Source: Limonium bicolor (taxonomy: Eukaryota > Streptophyta > Magnoliopsida > Caryophyllales > Plumbaginaceae). From it: DNA of 64,000 nt. Below are positions 1 through 11,317 of the stretch, in pieces. The stretch is taken from positions 285,399,873-285,463,872 of the forward strand of contig CM041776.1 of assembly GCA_023374045.1 (NCBI GenBank). Direction: 5' to 3'. The notes below the pieces were generated by a model. That model was not told the DNA's origin. It ran no database searches and worked only from the letters and a program-made list of their open reading frames with translations. Position numbers and translations under genes: made by a program. Within the stretch, counting starts at the first letter, position 1. Each line of letters begins with the position of its first letter.

Positions 1-1675
1 GGTTACAAATAATTATGATAACCACAAGGGGGTCAACTGTATTATTCTCAATCCTCAAGGGGTTCCGAGTAATTTACCTTTTTTTAAGTTGTCAACATAT
101 CCATGACTGGTCTTGTTTTAAAGAGTTTGAATTTAGATGAATAATGATATAATTTTTTTTCATTCTAGATTTTATATTAAAAATTACAAATATTTAAAGT
201 TAATATAGTAAAAATATAGTCCAATTAATAAAATAGTCCCAGTCAAGGACTGTCGTATCACCAGCTAGCACACTATTTTGTACAGACTGCCCGTACGATT
301 TTGGGTTGTCCCAATCTTTGGTTAGTGATGATCAGGGTCAAAGTATCTTATTGATAACGCATTAAAAAGAAGGCCCATCAATAGGCATTTGAGTCATTGA
401 CTTAGTCAACGGCCCGTGGACTAAAAAATTGCGAAAATTTTCTGGTTGTCCAGAAGTAGGCAACGGTAGGAAAAAATGTTAAGGGGTTAAGACTTAAGCG
501 CTTGTTGCGTGTTCTTCTTCCCTCCCAATTTACCACATTTTTCCACGCAAAACCATACCCCTGAACTTGATTACTGTTTCGTATCATATTATTAAATTAA
601 CTGCTATCATTAAGAAAAGGCCTTGCCTACATCTGCCTGAAATACCAAAAACTTTGACCGTGTATAACTAAGAGGTGAATGATAATTCACGATTTCACCT
701 GATACTCGCATACTTTTCTCTTCCCCCTTTGTCTTTCCACGTATCTTTTTCTAATCCAAGCTGCTGATCAACACTAAGCTCAATCCGTCCCGGCACGGAA
801 ATAAAATCTGAAAAACTCGTCTAAAAAAATTTTAAATGGTTTGAACAACAAATCAGGTCCGAATGAAAAATCAAACTGAACCGGTCTAGTCTATTATATA
901 TATAATAATACTTCCCTTTATTCTCAAAATATGATTTATTGGATCATTTCACTATTTTTAAAATTTGTTCTAGTGTTTTTTGTCATTCACTTTCCAATTC
1001 TACCCCTTATTTTTTATTTTACAGCTCTACTTTTTCAATAATTTCAATTCTGACAAAATATTCTAACTTTTTTCTTCTTTAATTCTTATGTGATCTTTTG
1101 AAGGTCAGCTTCTAAAGTAATAGCTTAAATAAGCATTTTCGAGAATCTACCTTTAAACTAAGCCAAAAACCTGGTGGACAATAAAAAAAAATAAAATAAA
1201 TCCAAACCTAATTCGACCTGAAAAATTAAAAAAAAAGTTAAACAAAAATATAAACCCGTTTAAACCTAAAATTTAATATCATCCCAACCCGATATGCATG
1301 AGAAACTATTATACAAATATTCAATTGTAGCAAATAAATTATAATTCAAAATAAAAATTGTATACTAATAAATTTTCGCGAATATAAGAAAAAGGATAGA
1401 ATAATGTGAATTAAAGGATACAAAACGTAGAGGGCAGAAAACATTTTACCTTTTTTGATAGATATGAGGAATTGGGACAAATTTCACTATTTATGGGATT
1501 GTGAAGGATAAAATAAGATTTCGGTGGGACCTAGTCACCTCAATATATTGTAGATATATATGATTGTAATTAGGAAAATTAAGTAAATAAATAACACAGG
1601 TTTGAGATTACACATAAAAAGGGTTAACAATATACAATTAAAACAGTACATGTGTAGCAGTTAATTTTCTTTCTG
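1..1675. other. AT-rich upstream intergenic DNA
   Basis: Very AT-rich sequence with only short chance reading frames. I see no gene, repeat boundary or RNA gene here. Its right end is the presumed promoter region of the acyltransferase gene. TTGAC-type W-box cores occur near 395-410, but such short words are expected by chance. Confidence 0.5.
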
Positions 1676-1678
1676 GTC

Positions 1679-1685
1679 TATAAAT
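1679..1685 (+). promoter_or_regulatory. Probable TATA box of the BAHD gene
   Basis: TATAAAT lies about 140 bp before the ATG at 1823 and is followed by a pyrimidine-rich stretch, the usual layout of a plant core promoter. Transcription would start near 1710-1720, giving a 5' leader of about 100 nt. The start site is inferred only. Confidence 0.5.
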
Positions 1686-1822
1686 TCTCTTCTCCTTAAA
1701 TACACTGACTCCGTCCCGCTTATAAGCCTCTCATCCACACCAGTAGAGAAACAATCGACCTCAGTCGATCATTGAATATCACGAAATAGACATTAATACA
1801 CGTTATATTTATATTCACCTCC

Positions 1823-4800
1823 ATGGGTAGTACAGCCACCAATCCCCTCCGCGCGTCGCACTTTGACGTCTTCATAACCTCGACAGAGTTGGTGGCTGCG
1901 GCCCTACCCATGCAGCACCACTGCTGGCTACCTTTGTCAAACTTAGACCTGCTACTGCCTCCCCTCGACGTCGGAGTTTTCTTCTGCTACGACTGCAATA
2001 ACCATGCAACAAATTATGTCGAGTTTAGGGAACGTGTAGGTTACCTGAAGAAATCACTGGAGAAAGCCCTAGTTTCGTTCTACCCCTTTGCTGGTGAGGT
2101 GGTCCAGAACTCCGCCGGTGAGCCGGAGATCCTCTGTAATAATCACGGTGTTGAGTTTATTGAAGCGCGGGCACCGGAAGTAGAGGTATGGGAGCTTGAT
2201 CTTTATAATCCGGATCGGAGTGTGGAGGGGAAGCTCGTCCCTGAGAAGAAACACGGCGTGCTCTGCGTTCAGGTATTGTTAGTGTTAAATCATGTTATCA
2301 TGTACTCCCTCCCAAATTGTCTACGTTTACGGGTTGCCTGTCACTGTTTTGTTTTGGCTTTTTTACTTCTACTACTTTTGACATTATAATCATCAACTGT
2401 CTCTCTCGACTCGATCGCTTTATGCCTTTGCTTTGGTAACTTCACCCGGGTAATTACTTAGGCTTTATTAGAGTTATTTAATTAGTTTTGTTATTTCTCT
2501 AATTTTTCATTTCTGTTTCTTATTTTTTTTTCTACATAACGCTCTTATGTGTTTTAATCCCTTCGATTTCATATCATGTTACATTTTTTTTATAAAACGA
2601 ATTAACTAAAATAGAAAACACATCACATGGGTGCCATAATACTATTCAACAATGTATTTGTTAAGTTAAAATTTTCTTTTAGGATATTAAGTTTTTCCTC
2701 TTTTGCTAGTTTCTCTAGTTAGTTCACCTGCCCCAACGAAAAATGTCACACATAACAAATATGCAGTATTTCACTTATACTTTGGTACCTTCAGTTTGTT
2801 TTTTATTTAATATAAAATGAGCCCATCAAATAATTTTCTATTATAAGAACTATTATATATCACATCAATTGATTAAATTAGTTAATTAACAATACACGTA
2901 AATTACGAAATAAAAAAGGTTTTAACAGAAGATATACCTCCTAGGTAGTGTTCATGGAAGTCTGCACTAAATGAACGCATTATACTATCGATCACAACGG
3001 AAGGAAGCACTTCTTTAATCCTCTAATAAACAAGAATCTTGCTAATAACTTCAAAAAATATAGTGCGACAATAGAAGATATGTTTATAATAAGTGGAGGA
3101 ACTGATTGGGTCACTCTCTGGGATTAGAGAAAAAGGGTATAGCTGATCGCCTTTAGGATTCTCCCATTATGAAAAAAAAAACTTTAAATAGCCTTACTAA
3201 AGTCCTCCCCAATAATGGGCTTAGCACTTTGAAGAACTTACAAGAGTAACCACCTCGGAGCTTTGTAGTGTGCACTGGATATAAGGGAAATGCATCTCAT
3301 ATTATCCACTTGATGGTAATGTTGGGCCAAATATGGCATACAGAGTCCTTTCAATAGCAAGATACAGGTCCGAGAAGAGGATATGAAAAGGCTCCTTAGA
3401 GCTGAGCATATTATACAAGTGGTTAACGAAACAGCTAGTACTTTTCTCTCTGAATAGAACGGTGTCTCCTTGTTCAATTGTTAAGGAAGAGACAGAGTTC
3501 TTGTACCATCTAGATTCACAGGCTCTATAATAGTTTAAGGTAATTGAGTTAAAATATTTGATCCAATATATTTTTATGAGCTGCTCGAGGAATGAAAGCT
3601 CAACCCTGTCACGATTGTATAAATATGCTCTCTATATATAAGATATTTCCTTAAAGAAGAGGTTGGGTTTAAAGGGGTCCTAGTCAAGATGACTCTGAGT
3701 AGGAAAGAGGTCCTCCCTAATCTTTTGATCTTTTTGAAATAGAGAAGCATCTTTCTGTCAACAAAGGAAGGAGAGCCCGCCTTTAAGGTTTTGTGGTCTC
3801 TTAACCATCTAGTACCTGAGACTGCCAGACCAAGTAGTTTTCACAAGATCAAGAAAAGAAGGAGCCTTGACGCAAAGATTGAGAATTTTGAAGCTACCTA
3901 GTAGCAATAGAAGGGGCAAAGGGGACAAGCAATTATGAAATCAGGGAATGAAGTCCTCAATGACAAGAACCCAATCACTCTTACCTATGACATAATCATT
4001 ACCATATTGATTGTTCCACCAAGCGATGAAGCAACCATAATAGTGAAGATCCGAGACGTTTGCCTTATCAATGCATAGAAAAAATCTCTATTGTAACTAA
4101 TGAAGGGCTTACGTCCATTAATCCTTCATCAATGAATAGGATATTATTCAAATTACCCGTCATGATCCAAGGACCATTGGTAATCTGACTAAGGTTTACA
4201 ATTTTCATTCACAGTTGAGATTTATTGAGTGCACACATTCAGATCCTAGGTAATAGAGAGTGAAGGGTGCGCCCCTCCTGAGGTTGGCTCCTAAAGAGGT
4301 CATCTGGGAGAAAATTAGGTGTTTAAGAAGGATAGAAGAAGGGTAAAAAGGACCTAAATACGACCAATATAGTAGGAAGATTAGTTTTGGGAACATGGTC
4401 AAAGAGAAGAAAAAAGGGAGATAATAGTGACATAGTTTGAGAGATGGACATGGCTCTTTTGAATTTCAAAGACACAAAGGTTGGTCAAGAGGTCTTTTTC
4501 TTTAGGGAAAATTACATCCCCCACCTATGACGTTTGGCAAAATTACACACCCCATCCACGAGGTTTTAACAATTACTTTCCTCACCCATGTGATTTTCCC
4601 CGTTTTACATGTAGCAACTTTTCTATTTTTTGTCTAACTCAGAAGATGCTTAAATAAATTGTCCAAAATTGATGAAACTTTACATAGAAGATGATAATGT
4701 GTTATAATTTGGTCAAGTGTCAAATCCCAAGCTTTTTAAGCTCACATGTGACCCGTGGGACCCAATGAAAACACGTCCACATGTCACATGTTTCATTGGT

Positions 4801-7661
4801 TCCCACAGGTCATAAGTGAGCTTAAAAAACTTTAGATTTGGTATTGGACCAAAATATATCACTTTAGCATTGTCCATGTAAAGTTTCATCAATTTAGGAA
4901 AACGTGTAAGCATCTATTAAGTTGAACAAAAATTACAAAGTTACTGGATGTAAAACGAGGAAAACCACATGGGTGGGGAAAGTAATTTTTCAAACCTTGT
5001 GGGTGGGGAGTATAATTTCACCAAACGTCAAGGGTGGGGGTGTATTCTTTAATTTTTGAGGGGCTATTATCCCCCCCCCCCCCCCCACACACACACTAAC
5101 ATGTTTTAGACTATAATATTCATGGGAGATTGAGGGGAGGATAGGTAATACTAACCATAGGCATATACATCTCAGGTCAAAAGGGGAAAGGGATTGATGG
5201 AGAGATGGGTGATGGAGTTTAAGGAAGAGGGAAGGAGGTGGGAGAGCTAGATGATTAAGAAAAAAGGATCGAGCTAGGGTTGGGGGGCAAAAGGGATCCT
5301 TGAGATATATTCTTGCCACCAATGTGGATGTTGGAAGAGTCCTTTTACAAAAAATAGGGCATTAATTTAGATAATTTAAAAGAGTACATTTTGGAAACCA
5401 AATGAAGAGACGCTTTGGAGGTTATGGGAGGTGACACTTTGGTAAACAAAGGGATATCCAAAATGGGATCTTCAATAAGAGGGAGTGGCAGAACTATGGG
5501 GGGCTCCTATAAAGGTAGGAGAGGGCGAAGCATGGGGAGGTGACAGGGATGGGAGATTCAACAAAGCATTGAAGGGCACCTTCAGGTTGAGGGGGTTTGT
5601 GAATTCAAGGCATATGGAGGAGAGGATAAGGGGTGGGTAAGAGAATATGATTAGGAGATATATTAGGTGTCGTTATGAACCCAGTGGAGTGAACTTTCAT
5701 AGAGCGCACAACCTTAAAGTCTTAACCAGAGGCATTTTGAAGGGGTGAACTAGAGAATTATAGTTGGTATACATGACATTCTTATTCATAATGAACCTTT
5801 TGGAAGATAGAGCACCCTCTCCCAGGACAATTTATGTGAAGAAGATCGTTGAACAAGTTTACTTCAACAAGAGCCCTGGCGTAGAAACCTACTGTTTATT
5901 GTAGTGGATATGTCTGAATGAATTGCATTACCAATATTTACGAATAGTCAAAGATATATTAGGTCCAAAGATTTATAACACCCAAATTTGGACGTTAAAT
6001 AGATCCCTAGGGTTAAAGGAAATTCATTGGACCATCCTTCCTGGTGATGGAGAATTTATGGTGGGGTAACAAAGTTCCAAGCTCTATGAAAAAAAACCAT
6101 TAATGATACTACAACCATATTTCTTTCCCTGATTAAGCCAGTAGGGAGTTGTGGAGAACATCTTCCTGTTCAACAATCACAAGTAGATCATAAACAAAAA
6201 CACGAGTCTCACTTAAAGCTAGATGCAATCTTAGTCTTTTCAAACAATACAGTTAAGTAAACTTTAGTTATAACTAAAAATTTTCAGTTTTACTTTATAT
6301 TTCTTTCGTTTTAAGATACTTATCTTTTTTATATAATCACTTTCCTCTATTACTCAAGAACTTGAGCGATTGAAATTGCAACATACTGATGAGTGATTTG
6401 ATAATTAGATCCATAGCCCAGTAAATCACTCTGGTAATTATTCCAAATTATAATTCTAATAAGGAAGCTTGTTGAATTGGGTTTGTAGACTGCTAGTGGT
6501 GCGTTTTTGTCAAACAGAGTCAAGATGAAAACACTTTCTTGAAAAAAAAGAAGACAATCAACAAGATAATGCAAAAGTTGTCCATTTGTTTGGGTCCGCA
6601 TCATTAATTAATCAATTCGATGAAGATGCATACATTTCTAATCAACTTCGATTTCATGATCTGCCTTGTAGGTGACCGAGTTAAAATGCGGGGGAATAAT
6701 AGTGGCATGCGCATTTGACCACCGAGTTGCAGACGCCTACTCAACCAACATGTTCCTTGTCACATGGGCCGCCTTAACCGCTTCAAACTCCACCGCCATC
6801 GCCTCCCCAACCACCCGCCGCTCCCTCCTAAACCCACGTCGTCCCAGTTGTAATGATGATAATGACCCTTCCATAAGCGCAATATACATTCCATTCTCAT
6901 CCATACCTCATCTCATACAACCATCTTCCTCAGCCACCGATGCTGAACCGAAGATGATTAGTCGAATCTACCACCTCCCCGCCTACCAGCTCTCACTACT
7001 ACAATCTCTCGCAACTTCAACCAACAATCCTAATCCCACAAAACTCCAAGCCATGAGTTCATTCCTCTGGATGCTCATAGCTGACCACGCTTGCGCCCAA
7101 GACGAAGACCGCTGCAACACCACTGCTCTCAAGATCTCTCGGATGGGCATAGTCGTCGACGGGAGGAGGAGGCTAGGAACCACCAACAACATGGATTCAT
7201 ACTTCGGTAATGTTCTTTCAGTACCTTTTGCCGCCATGAAGACTTGTGAGGTACGGGAGCAGCCACTTGCTGAGGTGGCCGGGATGGTGGCAGGGATGTT
7301 AAAGGAACAGGCAACGAGGGAACACTTTCTGGGGTTAATTGACTGGGTGGAAGCTCGTCGGCCAGAGCCATCGGTGGCTAGGGTTTATGTTGTAGGGAAA
7401 GAGGATGGGCCTGCATTTGTGGTGTCGTCTGGTCAAGGATTTCCCGTCGACAAAATTGACTTCGGATGGGGGAAACCGGTTTTTGGGTCATATCATTTTC
7501 CATGGCCCGGGAAATGTGGGTATGTGATGCCCATGCCGGGTCGGTTTGGTGATGATTGGGTGGTTTACATGCATCTGTTCAAGGAGCAGCTTGATTTCAT
7601 TGAGGAAAAGGCTTCTTCTGTTTTCAAGAGGTTTAGTTTTGACCTTGCGTCGAAGCAGTAA
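1823..7661 (+). CDS. CFAT-like: BAHD acyltransferase, coniferyl alcohol acyltransferase-like (2 exons)
   Basis: Exons 1823-2272 (150 codons) and 6672-7661 (329 codons plus TAA) join in phase 0 across GT (2273) and AG (6670-6671), giving 479 residues, normal for the family. BAHD enzymes are cytosolic and transfer an acyl group from acyl-CoA to an alcohol or amine. The catalytic HRVAD (HXXXD, residues 167-171, codons from 6720) and the structural DFGWG (413-417, from 7458) are intact, as is YFGN. The intron follows a Gln codon just before VTELKCGG, the site shared by many BAHD genes. The N-terminal LPMQ..WLPLSNLDLLLPP block and the HFLGLIDWVEA and VFGSYHFPW blocks match, from memory, the petunia coniferyl alcohol acyltransferase type, which makes monolignol esters used for phenylpropene volatiles. 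The donor and acceptor cannot be read from sequence. No frameshift or stop is seen, so it is probably functional. The ATG has a good context and is the first in frame. Confidence 0.88.
3200..4490 (-). mobile_element. Decayed L1-type LINE, ORF2 endonuclease to early RT
   Basis: On the - strand, many broken frames give blocks typical of the plant L1 ORF2 protein in the expected order. From about 4200 downward these are a PWIMTGNLNNIL-like endonuclease block (normally PWI..GDFN), a YGCFIAWWNNQYG-like block, a GKSDWVLV-like block (normally KLDRVLVN), and SFKILN....PSFLDLVKTTW near 3830-3900, the linker before reverse transcriptase. Stops and frameshifts are frequent, so it is a dead copy. It lies antisense to the acyltransferase gene. 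Boundaries are approximate. Confidence 0.6.
4505..5056. mobile_element. Fold-back MITE with about 270-bp inverted arms
   Basis: The left arm from about 4511 (ATTACATCCCCCACC, then GACGTTTGG, ACCCATGTG, TTTTACAT, GATGAAACTTTACAT) returns as its reverse complement in the right arm up to about 5050. The centre is near 4780, where GGGACCCAATGAAAACACGT faces its own mirror. Nearly the whole 550 bp is one imperfect palindrome with no coding capacity. It resembles Mutator-like fold-back MITEs, but I could not fix the target duplication. Confidence 0.7.
5071..5096. repeat. C16 run joined to (AC)5
   Basis: A 16-base C homopolymer is followed directly by five AC repeats, just outside the fold-back MITE. 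Its length is likely to vary or be misread. Confidence 0.9.
5700..6130 (-). mobile_element. Decayed LINE ORF1 (gag-like) fragment
   Basis: The - strand reads, in shifting frames, a YARALVEVNLF-like block near 5850-5890 followed by a QKVHYE-like block, the order seen in the ORF1 protein of plant L1 elements just before its zinc knuckle. It lies on the 5' side (element sense) of the ORF2 relic at 3200-4490 and is probably the same insertion, with the MITE and spacer between. The frames are badly broken. Confidence 0.45.
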
Positions 7662-8210
7662 TTGTGCCTATTGTATTCTGTTCTGACCAGGGAAGTTGAT
7701 ATCTTCTTATATTCTCCATCTACAATTTGTAAGAGATGTATCGAGGACGATGTAGTAACTTTTGTTGATGAACTTTCACTAGTATAACATACTATTTTCT
7801 TTAAAATGTAAAAATAGGCGATAATATATGTTGAATGGTGAATTCTTGGATACTCTATATACCTTCCCATGTGGACTATTTATAATTCAACATGTGTAAA
7901 AGTTAAGTAAATAAGAATATATTTAATTACTATCAAATAGATTCTTGTGTTAACTTTTAATTGCTATTAAGCCCTTTGATTAAATAACCATAGACCTTAA
8001 TAACCCCTCACCTCCAAAATTAATAAAAGAAAAAAAAAACGAACCCTCGTCATCCAGATAATTCTCCATCCTCAAACCAACAGCGGCGCAGAAATCAGTC
8101 CATCACCGTAACCCTATTTCATCCTCCAATCCGCACTCATGGCGGGTGTTTCGTCTCCAGCCAATCACAAATTTTATTTTCTTCTCGGCCACTTCCAATT
8201 CTAGTTGTCA
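7662..8210 (+). other. 3' flank of the BAHD gene
   Basis: AT-rich 3' untranslated and flanking sequence. No canonical AATAAA stands out close to the stop; the AT-rich words around 7780-7830 are candidates for the poly(A) signal. No other gene is recognised. Confidence 0.4.
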
Positions 8211-8225
8211 GATGAAGCCGACAAT

Positions 8226-8437
8226 GTTTTCTGTAACTTCCATGGTCTTCTGTAACTGCTGCAACAGAGCCACTAGTGAACCCCCTACATTCCAGTTTGC
8301 TCTGGTTTCAGATGTTTCTCTTTTGCGTTTCAGATGTTTCTCCTTATGTTGGACTCCGTTTTAATATGCAATTGTACTGCTTTGTAACGGGGAGTTCCCC
8401 ACCTTTGGCGATTGCCAATATTTATCAAAAAAAAAAA
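8226..8437 (+). mobile_element. 5'-truncated LINE 3' end with 15-bp TSD
   Basis: A 212-bp segment ends in an A11 tail and is bracketed by exact copies of GATGAAGCCGACAAT at 8211-8225 and 8438-8452 (16 bp if the preceding A is counted). A poly(A) end, a long exact duplication and a short body are the marks of target-primed reverse transcription. The sequence before the tail (TTTGTAACGGGGAGTTCCCC) is like LINE 3' ends. There is no coding capacity. Confidence 0.85.
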
Positions 8438-8452
8438 GATGAAGCCGACAAT

Positions 8453-11227
8453 ATTGTGAACGTCCAGAATATGGGGAAATTTACACCACTGCTCCTGTTG
8501 GAAAGACCATATACAAAACCAATGCACTGGAGCAGAAAGGCAAGGAGATATTGTCCATACAGGGGAGCAAAACAAAGATAGATGAGGGAGCGAGAGAGTG
8601 TGGCGCGATCGGGTAAGACGCAAGAGAGGCAGAACAAAGGAGTTTCACGACCGCCCCAGGAGATCCCAGCGACGGTGCTGCTCGTGTGAGACTCGAAGGT
8701 ACAGTTCGAGTTTTGATCGGCACAAAGATGGGCCTCGCACAAGAAACCGAGGTAGAAGTTCGATAAGATTTAGTGCCAGCTCCCAACACGACGTGGATCT
8801 CCAGTGGAGAAGAAAGATGTGTGATGTGGGGTGACTGAAAGTTGTATATGTGATGTGTGGACTCTTCCCATGTTTCACTACAATGGATGGTGTTAGACTT
8901 GGCCTCTTGCTGCTACGTGTGGGACGTGTGCAAAAAAAAAATAATGCAAGTACTGTTATAGAGAATCAAAATCCATTCCATCTACCACTTTAATTTGATG
9001 TTTCCTTTTTGCAAAGCAAGAAACAAACCACTGTGTCCCAAAAGCGGAGGAGACTGATTTATTGACTTTATGTTGAGTCATTTTGTTCCTCCCCTTTTTC
9101 CGAGAACTTTATTCTTTGATTATGAATTTTCTCCAATCCCTTCTCTGACTAATTTGATATTTTTGCTGAGTTTTGACCCTGATACGTTCATAATACGGGT
9201 CCTCCCCTCCGTTAAATGCAAAAAAATCGGTAGGTTAGGTTTTATGTTTTTTCTTGGTTGAAAAATCTAACTACCATGGCTATGAAGCTTTGAAAAAAAT
9301 CACATTTGAGGTTTTGACGAGGTAAGTATACGTTTTATTCTAATGGTGAAAACTTGTGACACAGTCTACTGATTGATTAAACTACGCTTTTATGAAACTT
9401 GTTACTCCTTAATTAACAATATCTCTCAATTGGGTTGGCTTAGTAGTTCCTATTGATTCACAGAGGACATGTGATATATGTTGGACCTATAAGATGCCAA
9501 TCTTTCCTTCTCATTGGTTATTTTTGGGAGGAATAATCAATGGTAATTAAGTTAGTGAGAGTTTTTTAGTGAGACTCTACTACATATTGATTTTTTGCAG
9601 AGCATCAACGGAGTACCTAAAATCATGGATGGATATAACCTAGTGATAAGTTGATAATTTGCCTAAGCTTGCTTTGCTAATTCACACTTATCTACGGTCT
9701 TACCCTATAATAAGTTTGATTATGCTTTATGTTCAAATTTTGTCTCCTATGATTGGTTTCATGATTGATCAGTTAAAAATCTCAAAAAAGTGCTCTCATA
9801 TCGATCTAAGGGTGCTTGAATGCTGTATTGAAGTCCCAAAAAGTTAGGATCTAGCATTGGAGGTCAAACCCGAAGTCAAAAATGATGATTTTAAGCAAGT
9901 ATTCATCATTTTCTATGCTGGTTCGGGTATGTTTCTCGACCACATTCTTGGACCAGGTTGACGATAACACGAAGGAATTTATCACGGAATGATTTGGGTT
10001 TATGTCCGGGTTTCTTTTCCTGGACCAGAAGCTACTCCCTATTTTGAAGACTGGTCAAGGATTGCGTACTTAAATGGTTTCCCGGACCAGTGGCCGGGGG
10101 AACTTACTGTCTATTTCGGTGAATGGTCTGAGATTTATTTCAAGAAGATTCCTGGACTCGAGATTACACTGGCTGCATTTTCATCGCAATGTTCAGGAAT
10201 GACCCTAGGACATATTCCTGAACCCAAGCATTTAAGTAACTAGGAGAGCGACACGCCGTCTGGTCCTAGATTTACTTCACGACAAAGACCCAGACTAGAT
10301 GTGAAGAAGAAAGGCGGTTACACCTATTAGATAAAAAATTGGATCTTTCATTTCTGTTTCAAAAACCAAGGATCAAGGACACTCTTTGGAGAGTTTTGAG
10401 AGCGAGGAGAGAATATTGTAGGAGATTGAAGTAAAAAAAAAATTCCACAGAGTCCCTAATTAGAGTTTTTCCGGTGTTCTTTATTCTGAAGACTTAAAAT
10501 TGGAATTTAATTTTATCATTATGTCTATGACTGTGTAGTTAGTTTAAATTCCGGTCTGTTGTGTATCCCTACATCAACAATTCTACTTCCTACTATGATG
10601 TTCTAGATTCAATAGAGTGAAGTATTGTTCTTCGCGCTTAATTGTTAATTTGTTATGATTTGGCCAAGTGCTGAATGTTAATAGTTTATTTGCTTACAAG
10701 TGACAACCGCAGTGAAATATGACTACTTGAACATTACGAGTTAGTCTAGACATAAGATTTGTTTACAGACAACCCGTTCATTAAAGTGGAGTTGCTCTTA
10801 ACGTTGTTAGTAATTAGGAAATTCTTAACAAATGTTAGCGTTTTGTAATTGCTAATTAGAGTCCACCTAGCAGGAGACCGAACATGTATTTAATTGATAT
10901 GGGGTTTTATTCAGGAATGAGAAAATCACATAAGATGAAAAAATATGAAGTAGTGAACTAGGATTCCTTCAATAATTTGTTTACCAAATAACAAGTTTTT
11001 CTACAGTAATTTCTTTTACTTGCACCAGGTTGTTCGGCTATCCTCCACATTGACTTCTAGTGGAACATCATTTACGCATATAAGACTTTGCCCTATAATT
11101 TCCAAGTTTCCCTACACCTAAAAACAAGAGTTTGATAGTTTTTACTGCACCTTTACACAGAGGACATGACAGGCCAGCTAATGGAGCGAGATTCATTCCA
11201 CTTAACTCGTCCCTTGTTGCCAATTTA
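8453..11227. other. Unrecognised intergenic DNA
   Basis: No gene is recognised with confidence. 8120-8880 has higher GC and may be an old exon or regulatory remnant: before the LINE insertion, the frame from the ATG near 8140 would have run only about 20 codons. A GAGGTAAGT...TTGCAG pair at about 9320-9600 looks like intron borders, but I find no convincing exons. An 84-codon frame at 9989-10243 matches no family I know. 10,400-11,200 has the AT-rich texture of an old LTR, without visible ends. Confidence 0.35.
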
Positions 11228-11317
11228 TTTTTCTTTTTTTTTGGAATAAATAGATATGTATATATATATATATCAATGTTAATAGGTAATGTGACAGTAG
11301 ATACATAGAAGCCCTAT
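11228..11317 (-). mobile_element. 3' terminus of the host LINE, poly(A) side
   Basis: T-rich 11228-11242 is the poly(A) tail of a - strand LINE. The following 75 bp, up to the CCTAT before solo LTR E, joins the sequence at 41638 once E is removed, continuing the LINE 3' untranslated region from 41638-41790. The 5' end of this LINE lies beyond the window. Confidence 0.6.

Larger units (their letters stand above)
2273..6671 (+). other. Large phase-0 intron of the BAHD gene
   Basis: A 4399-bp intron with GT..AG ends. About 3 kb of it is transposon remains: an antisense LINE (about 3200-4490 and 5700-6130) and a fold-back MITE (about 4505-5056). The flanks at 2273-3200 and 6131-6671 are AT-rich and show nothing recognisable. 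The intron is far longer than usual for this gene family, and the insertions explain the excess. Confidence 0.85.

Noticed and set aside
8598..8834. Arg-rich 78-codon frame and antisense frames at 8330-8878
   Set aside because: Many overlapping frames on both strands in a GC-rich patch; none has a recognisable domain or splice support.
9989..10243. 84-codon frame in unassigned intergenic DNA
   Set aside because: No start context, homology or neighbouring exon supports it; repeated GGACCAG words suggest old repeat sequence.
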